Part shown: positions 6,687 to 10,399 of the stretch, piece after piece | Layout: every line of letters begins with the position of its first letter | Numbering within the stretch: position 1 is the stretch's first letter | Source: an uncultured Synergistales bacterium | Lineage (GTDB): Bacteria > Synergistota > Synergistia > Synergistales > Aminobacteriaceae | NCBI GenBank assembly: GCA_905236605.1 | Contig: CAJORD010000341.1 | Location: forward strand, 1-10,399 | Length of the DNA stretch: 10,399 nt | Direction of reading: 5' to 3' | The notes under the pieces: model-generated | The model's input: only the letters and a program-made list of their open reading frames with translations | Told to the model about the DNA's origin: nothing | The model's database searches: none | Program-made: the position numbers and the translations under genes

Positions 6687-7820
6687 ATGAAAGAATGCAA
6701 ATTGAAATACGGTTGCAATCCTGACCAAACGACAGCGCGGATTTTTATGCGCAACGGCGGCGAACTTCCTCTTGAAATTTTGAACGGAAGACCCGGTTAC
6801 ATAAATTTTCTTGACGCTCTGAACTCGTGGCAGCTTGTCCGGGAATTAAAAAAGAATTTAAATCTGCCTGCTGCGGCATCGTTTAAGCATGTTAGCCCGG
6901 CGGGTGCTGCTCTTGGCCTTCCGTTGAGTGACACGGAACATAAATTATTTTTCGTTGATGAAAAACTCGATATTAATTCGTCGGCTTTAGCTTGCGCATA
7001 TGCAAGAGCACGCGGCACGGATCGGCTTTCGTCGTTTGGCGACTGGATAGCGCTTAGCGACACTTGCGACGCTATAACGGCCGAATATATCCGTCACGAA
7101 GTTTCAGACGGAATAATCGCGCCCGACTACACGCCTGAAGCGTTAGAGATTTTGAAGGCCAAGCGCAAAGGAAATTATTCGATCGTGAAAATCGACCCCG
7201 ATTACGAACCTGAAGCACTCGAAACGCGCGATGTTTTTGGAATTTGCTTTGAACAATCTCGAAGCACGGCCCCAGTTATAGAAACAGAAAAATTTGATTC
7301 GGCGGTTACGACGCTGAAAAACTTTCCTGACTTCGCAAAACGTGATTTAATTCTCGCTCTAATCACGCTGAAGTACACGCAATCAAATTCCGTTTGCTGC
7401 GTTCGTAAAGGTCAGACGTTAGGCGTTGGAGCTGGTCAACAGTCCCGGCTTCATTGTGTGAAACTTGCTTGCGACAAGGCCGACTTACGAATTTTGCGTG
7501 AGCACCCGAAAATTTTGAATCTCGAATTTGCTTCTTCGCTAGGACGTCCTGAACGCGACAACGCAATCAACGTTTGCTTGACTGAAAGCGGAATTTTAAC
7601 GGACGAAGAGCGCCGCGAATTTATTGACAGCTATAAAGGCGTATCGCTCGGCAGTGATGCCTTCTTCCCGTTCCCTGATAATATCGAACGCGCTGCCAAG
7701 AGCAGTGTGAAATATATCGCGCAGCCCGGCGGCTCAATTCGTGATGACTTAGTGATAAAGGCCTGCGACGATAAAGGCATCACTATGGTAATGACGGGAC
7801 ACAGATTGTTTCATCATTAA
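6687..7820 (+). CDS. purH: Stand-alone AICAR transformylase (PurH C-terminal domain only)
   Basis: This 377-residue protein transfers a formyl group from 10-formyl-tetrahydrofolate to AICAR, giving FAICAR. Family marks are LKYGCNPDQ (6-14), FKHVSPAGAA (66-75) with the catalytic Lys67-His68, SNSVCCVRKGQTLGVGAGQ (233-251), SDAFFPFPD (323-331) and QPGGSIRDD (346-354). Typical bacterial PurH has about 520 residues, with an N-terminal MGS-like IMP cyclohydrolase domain. That domain is completely absent here. It is not a broken gene: it has its own ATG, AAGGAG 11 nt upstream, and a normal N-terminal motif at residue 6. The missing reaction is supplied by the PurO domain in the preceding gene, 15 bp upstream. 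Similar stand-alone enzymes paired with PurO are known to me from some Clostridia and archaea. Confidence 0.92.
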   Translation: MKECKLKYGCNPDQTTARIFMRNGGELPLEILNGRPGYINFLDALNSWQLVRELKKNLNLPAAASFKHVSPAGAALGLPLSDTEHKLFFVDEKLDINSSALACAYARARGTDRLSSFGDWIALSDTCDAITAEYIRHEVSDGIIAPDYTPEALEILKAKRKGNYSIVKIDPDYEPEALETRDVFGICFEQSRSTAPVIETEKFDSAVTTLKNFPDFAKRDLILALITLKYTQSNSVCCVRKGQTLGVGAGQQSRLHCVKLACDKADLRILREHPKILNLEFASSLGRPERDNAINVCLTESGILTDEERREFIDSYKGVSLGSDAFFPFPDNIERAAKSSVKYIAQPGGSIRDDLVIKACDDKGITMVMTGHRLFHH

Positions 7821-7844
7821 AAAATTTTTTGCAGGAAGGATTTT

Positions 7845-8045
7845 ATGAATACTGTAATTTATCGACGCAAACAAGAAGCAAAAATGCCATCAAATTTTTC
7901 ATCAAGAATTGATCAGTTTTATTCTCGAAGCAATATTGAATATTTGAAAAAAGTTACTTCTGAAATTGATTCTGGCATTGCAAAACTCGAAGAACATGAA
8001 CTTTTTGAAATAGCGTCATGTCAGGGACATTATAGCGATAATTAA
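7845..8045 (+). CDS. Small protein resembling the C-terminal half of a RelB/DinJ antitoxin
   Basis: A 66-residue reading frame with a good ribosome binding site (GGAAGGA, 5 nt before ATG) fills the gap between the AICAR transformylase and purD. Residues 22-55 (DQFYSRSNIEYLKK, EIDSG, EEHELFE) closely resemble the toxin-binding tail I know from RelB/DinJ antitoxins (pattern DPFYSxSNxxYLxx, Gk, EHELIE). Residues 8-18 could be the end of the ribbon-helix-helix domain, but the rest of that DNA-binding domain (about 40 residues) is missing. No toxin gene is next to it. It is probably an antitoxin remnant, or a solo toxin neutraliser expressed with the pur operon. A second in-frame Met at residue 14 is an alternative start. 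The ending ASCQGHYSDN does not look family-like. Only the similarity is seen; function is inferred. Confidence 0.6.
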   Translation: MNTVIYRRKQEAKMPSNFSSRIDQFYSRSNIEYLKKVTSEIDSGIAKLEEHELFEIASCQGHYSDN

Positions 8046-8060
8046 AAAAGGAGAAATCCA

Positions 8061-9314
8061 ATGAATGTAATCTTAATCGGTGGCGGCGGTCGTGAACATG
8101 CCATCGCCAAATATATTTCAAAAAATCCTAAAGTAGAAAATCTTTACGCCCTCCCCGGCAACGGCGGAATTTCAAAATTTGCAGAGTGCGTAAAAATTTC
8201 AGCAGAAGACATTGACGGCATCGTGAAATTTGCTAAAGATAACGCTATCGACTTCGCTATCGTCGCTCCTGATGACCCTTTAGCACTCGGCGCTGTCGAT
8301 AGGCTCGAAGAAATCGGCGTGAAGTGTTTCGGCCCGTCTCAAAAAGCCGCGGAAATCGAAAGCAGCAAAATTTTTGCAAAAGAATTAATGACAAAATACA
8401 ACATTCCAACCGCGAAATATAAAATTTTTTCAAAAATCGACGAAGCGTTATCGTATATTGCCGTTTCTGATTGCCCGATCGTTATCAAAGCTGACGGTTT
8501 GGCCAAGGGCAAAGGCGTAACTGTCGCAGAAAATTTTAAGCAGGCTCGCGAAGCCGTCATGTCGTGCATGAAAGATAAAACTTTCGGTAAAAGTGGCGAA
8601 CGCATTTTAATAGAAGAATGTTTAAGCGGCCCGGAAGTTACTGTTTTAGCGTTCACGGACGGAAAAACTTTAATCCCGATGGTGTCATCAATGGACCACA
8701 AACGCGCCTACGACGGCAACAAAGGCCCCAACACCGGTGGAATGGGAGTAGCAGCTCCGAATTTTTATTACACTGACGCAATCGCCGACGAGTGCATGAA
8801 AAAAATTTTTCTCCCGACCGTCAACGCTCTAAACTCCGAAGGCCGAACTTTCAAAGGCTGTTTATATTTTGGCTTAATGCTCACGAAAGACGGCCCAAAA
8901 GTTATTGAATATAATTGCCGTTTTGGCGACCCCGAAGCCGAAGCCGTGCTGCCGTTGCTTGAAAGCGATTTATTTGAAATTATGTTGGCCGTTCGAGAAG
9001 AAAGATTAGCCGACCTCGAAATTAAATTTAAAAATGCTGCGTCGTGCTGCGTAGTCGTTGCGTCAAGCGGCTATCCTGCGTCATACTTAACGGGATACGA
9101 AATTAATTTTGGCGACGCTGAAAAGATTCCCGGCGTCGAAGTCTTTCATGCAGGCACGAAACGAGAAGGAGAAAAATTTTTCACGTCCGGCGGTCGCGTT
9201 TTAGCTGTGACGGCCGTGGCAGAAGATTTTGCGCAAGCTCGTGAGAAAGCCTACGAAGCCGTGAAGCTTATAAACTTCGAGGGCGCGCGCTATAGAACAG
9301 ACATAGGCGGCTAA
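8061..9314 (+). CDS. purD: Phosphoribosylamine-glycine ligase (GAR synthetase) PurD
   Basis: PurD joins glycine to phosphoribosylamine with ATP, the second step of purine synthesis. The 417-residue protein is full length: IGGGGREHAIA (6-16) and ALPGNGG (30-36) form the N domain; VIKADGLAKGKGVTVA (141-156) is the ATP-grasp lysine loop; KGPNTGGMGVAAP (221-233) binds substrate; YNCRFGDPEAEAVLPLL (284-300) holds the metal-binding Glu and Asn; and a GGRVLAVTA block closes the C domain. The phrase VAPDDPLALG (68-77), where proteobacterial enzymes have a GPE-type sequence, resembles Clostridia-type enzymes. AAGGAG lies about 10 nt before the ATG and the gene follows the antitoxin-like gene by 15 bp. 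It is the last pur gene of the operon; purF, purC, purL/Q/S, purB and purK must be elsewhere. Confidence 0.95.
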   Translation: MNVILIGGGGREHAIAKYISKNPKVENLYALPGNGGISKFAECVKISAEDIDGIVKFAKDNAIDFAIVAPDDPLALGAVDRLEEIGVKCFGPSQKAAEIESSKIFAKELMTKYNIPTAKYKIFSKIDEALSYIAVSDCPIVIKADGLAKGKGVTVAENFKQAREAVMSCMKDKTFGKSGERILIEECLSGPEVTVLAFTDGKTLIPMVSSMDHKRAYDGNKGPNTGGMGVAAPNFYYTDAIADECMKKIFLPTVNALNSEGRTFKGCLYFGLMLTKDGPKVIEYNCRFGDPEAEAVLPLLESDLFEIMLAVREERLADLEIKFKNAASCCVVVASSGYPASYLTGYEINFGDAEKIPGVEVFHAGTKREGEKFFTSGGRVLAVTAVAEDFAQAREKAYEAVKLINFEGARYRTDIGG

Positions 9315-9345
9315 AGTATAATTATTTTCAAGAGGTGATTTTGTG
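9311..9345 (+). repeat. Leader copy 1 of a repeated promoter/ribosome-binding block
   Basis: This stretch, CTAAAG-TATAATT then a GAGGTGA Shine-Dalgarno and a GTG start, is similar to 10239-10271, which has CTAAGC-TATAATT, GGAGGTGA and a TTG start. Both copies stand directly before a paralogous ATP-binding gene and begin at the stop codon of the preceding frame, so the leader was probably duplicated with the gene. Confidence 0.5.
9317..9322 (+). promoter_or_regulatory. Possible -10 element for the ATP-binding/STAS locus
   Basis: A perfect TATAAT lies right after the purD stop. The best -35 candidate at 17 nt (AGAACA) is weak. The predicted start near 9329 would leave a leader of about 14 nt that still contains the AGAGGTGAT ribosome binding site. 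The regulator locus may thus be expressed apart from the pur operon, although no terminator separates them. Confidence 0.4.
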
Positions 9346-10005
9346 AAAACTGACATTATAAAAATTTCTAACAATGGCGATGGCATGAACGAAGCTATTG
9401 AGATGGCCGAGAACATTACAAAATATTGCGGCAAAAATGTTTTTCAAAAAGACGTCACGCAGTTGCGACTTTTAACCGAAGAAATGTTCAACATGATTCG
9501 CAACATTGCCGGCGACTTCACTGCCGATTTCTGGATCGAGGAAAAAGACCACGTCTTTAGCCTTCATCTTAAATCCGAGATTGCTGACCTTGATTATTTC
9601 AGACGCAAACAGCTGCTTTCGTTCGCAACGACAGGCAATATCGCGCACCGAGGATTTTTAGAAAAAATTCACGACGTCATCGAAGCAGCTATCCAACACC
9701 TTAAAAGAAGTTATATCGACGCCACAATTCATAACTATGAAGAACGAACTTCAAATTCGCATATCGACGTCGCGCCTGAAATTTTATATCCCGAAGCTGT
9801 GAATTTAACTCAAACGGGAATGTCAGAAATGATTTACGCGTGGTCAATGCAGAAATATATAAGCTCTCAAGAAGATAAATTCGAGCAGGAAGTTAATGAC
9901 GGCCTCGAAAAATCGATAATTGCAAAACTTGCGGACGATGTAAAAATAGGAGTTCGCAAAGACGGTTTTGAAATTATAATTGAAAAAGAAGTTTTCTCAT
10001 TTTAA
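9343..10005 (+). CDS. ATP-binding/anti-sigma-like protein, partner of a STAS protein (first copy)
   Basis: A 220-residue protein. Residues 41-55 (LRLLTEEMFNMIRNI) look like the N-box helix of GHKL ATPases such as the anti-sigma kinase RsbW (E-x-x-x-N). Residues 56-80 read like the following strands (GDFTADFWIEE, VFSLHL). I see no clear G1 or G2 glycine boxes, so ATP binding is uncertain. A Glu/Thr/Asn-rich middle (121-180) leads to a conserved tail, LEKSIIAKLADDVKIGVRKD (188-207). I recall this architecture from gut Clostridia, where such proteins are often beside STAS-domain proteins; the function is not known to me. Partner switching with STAS proteins is a reasonable guess. The start is GTG, with AGGTGA about 5 nt upstream; no other start fits the ribosome binding site. 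Two further copies follow, one broken. Confidence 0.65.
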   Translation: MKTDIIKISNNGDGMNEAIEMAENITKYCGKNVFQKDVTQLRLLTEEMFNMIRNIAGDFTADFWIEEKDHVFSLHLKSEIADLDYFRRKQLLSFATTGNIAHRGFLEKIHDVIEAAIQHLKRSYIDATIHNYEERTSNSHIDVAPEILYPEAVNLTQTGMSEMIYAWSMQKYISSQEDKFEQEVNDGLEKSIIAKLADDVKIGVRKDGFEIIIEKEVFSF

Positions 10006-10033
10006 TTTTTATTTTTAATTTTAGGAGTACAAA

Positions 10034-10099
10034 ATGCAAATTTCAAAAAAATCAAGCGGCAATGAACTAACAATCGCGCTTGACGGCACAATAATATAA
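10034..10099 (+). pseudogene. 5' fragment of a STAS-domain (anti-sigma factor antagonist) gene
   Basis: AGGAG lies 6 nt before ATG 10034. The frame reads MQISKKSSGNELTIALDGTI and ends at TAA 10097-10099 after 21 codons. The first strand of STAS proteins such as SpoIIAA has this pattern (charged start, GN-x-L-T-(I/V)-x-L-(D/E)-G), after which a full domain of about 80 more residues is expected. Here the sequence after DGT passes straight into the tail of a different gene. It is therefore the leftover of a STAS gene cut by a deletion. Only 28 bp separate it from the intact ATP-binding gene upstream, the arrangement expected of a pair. Confidence 0.65.
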
Positions 10100-10241
10100 A
10101 TTTCAACTTGCCGCTACTCATAAAGAAATTGAATGTAATGACACGATTGAAAAATCTATCATTGCAAATATTGTCGACGATGTTCGATTCGGTGTTCGCA
10201 AAGATGGATTTGAAATTGTAATTCAGAAACAATTTTTCTAA
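10095..10241 (+). pseudogene. 3' fragment of a second ATP-binding/anti-sigma-like paralogue
   Basis: A frame opening at 10095 has no start codon of its own but reads YKFQ then IEKSIIANIVDDVRFGVRKD and GFEIVIQKQFF before TAA 10239-10241. This matches residues about 179-218 of the intact gene at 9343-10005 (EKSIIAKLADDVKIGVRKD, GFEIIIEKEVF). Nucleotides 10149-10241 align almost base for base with 9907-10005. The N-terminal 180 residues are missing, replaced by the STAS fragment in another frame. It marks the right side of a deletion joint near 10090-10100. Confidence 0.75.
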
Positions 10242-10271
10242 GCTATAATTCATCAGGGAGGTGAAAATTTG
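10239..10271 (+). repeat. Leader copy 2 of the repeated promoter/ribosome-binding block
   Basis: It contains a TAA stop, TATAATT (10244-10250), GGGAGGTGA (about 10255-10263) and the TTG start. It matches the block at 9311-9345 in order and approximate spacing. TATAAT at 10244-10249 could be a -10 element; no good -35 was found. Confidence 0.45.
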
Positions 10272-10399
10272 ATAACGGAACGTATAAAACTTTCCAATAG
10301 TGGCGCAGGCATGAACGAAGTTTTGGCTCTTTCTGACGGCGTGGCTGCATCACTTGGACTTTCAAAGAAAAAATCTTTTCATCTAAGACTCCTTGCTGA
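10269..10399 (+). CDS. ATP-binding/anti-sigma-like protein, third copy (5' part only)
   Basis: A TTG start follows GGGAGGTGA at good spacing. The 43 codons present read ITERIKLSNSGAGMNE (2-17), then LALSDGVAASLGL, and end in HLRLLA at the window edge. They align without gaps to the start of the protein at 9343 (IIKISNNGDGMNEAIEMAENI, then QLRLLTEE). The two copies are clearly paralogues but already diverged, so the duplication is not recent. The rest of the gene, and any STAS partner, lies beyond the window. Confidence 0.75.
   Translation, partial: MITERIKLSNSGAGMNEVLALSDGVAASLGLSKKKSFHLRLLA

Noticed and set aside
6687..7820. Reading the short PurH as a truncated, dead purH
   Set aside because: It has its own start, ribosome binding site, full transformylase motifs and a PurO domain upstream that replaces the missing activity.
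7819..7844. Intrinsic terminator after the AICAR transformylase gene
   Set aside because: AAAAAATTTTTT is a palindrome without a GC stem or loop, and the next gene follows at once.
10002..10253. Minus-strand open frame of 83 codons
   Set aside because: It overlaps the STAS fragment and the paralogue tail, both of which are recognisable on the plus strand; its composition (Phe/Asn/Leu-rich) is that of an antisense AT-rich frame.
1..10399. CRISPR array, tRNA, rRNA or insertion sequence
   Set aside because: No regularly spaced repeats, no cloverleaf or rRNA-like segment and no transposase or flanking inverted repeats were seen on either strand.

Overview
The window looks like a chromosomal segment of an anaerobic, gut-type bacterium of moderate GC content (mid-40s percent by eye). 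It is gene-dense, uses strong GGAGG-type ribosome binding sites and makes frequent use of TTG and GTG starts. A FliW-CsrA pair, a LUD-domain protein, a Clostridia-like GAR synthetase and an archaeal-type IMP cyclohydrolase domain point to Clostridia, Negativicutes or Synergistota. I cannot settle which without a database search.

Layout. Positions 1-3027 (minus strand) hold a three-gene operon read away from position 3060: a membrane-anchored acidic TPR protein, a LUD-domain (LutC/YkgG-like) protein, and an asparaginase-fold protein whose catalytic threonines, aspartate and lysine all appear replaced (its last few residues lie beyond position 1). Positions 3028-3151 are a divergent promoter region with an extended -10 element on each strand and a 17-bp perfect palindrome. 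Positions 3152-9314 (plus strand) form one tightly packed operon: fliW, csrA, purE, purM, a purN-purO fusion, a stand-alone AICAR transformylase (purH without its cyclohydrolase half), a short gene resembling the toxin-binding end of a RelB/DinJ antitoxin, and purD. Positions 9315-10399 begin a locus of repeated genes: an ATP-binding/anti-sigma-like protein, a truncated STAS (anti-sigma antagonist) gene fused by deletion to the tail of a second ATP-binding paralogue, and the start of a third paralogue that runs off the window.

How the genes fit together. The pur genes cover GAR synthesis (purD), GAR formylation (purN), AIR formation (purM), the carboxylation/mutase step (purE), AICAR formylation (purH-like) and IMP ring closure (purO domain). 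The last two steps, normally carried by bifunctional PurH, are divided between a stand-alone AICAR transformylase and an archaeal-type PurO domain attached to PurN. The regulators FliW and CsrA are translationally coupled to purE by stop-start overlaps, which places a flagellar/post-transcriptional switch at the head of a purine operon. The 3' locus shows gene duplication followed by internal deletion of a partner-switching-like module. I saw no tRNA, rRNA, CRISPR array, insertion sequence or convincing intrinsic terminator.
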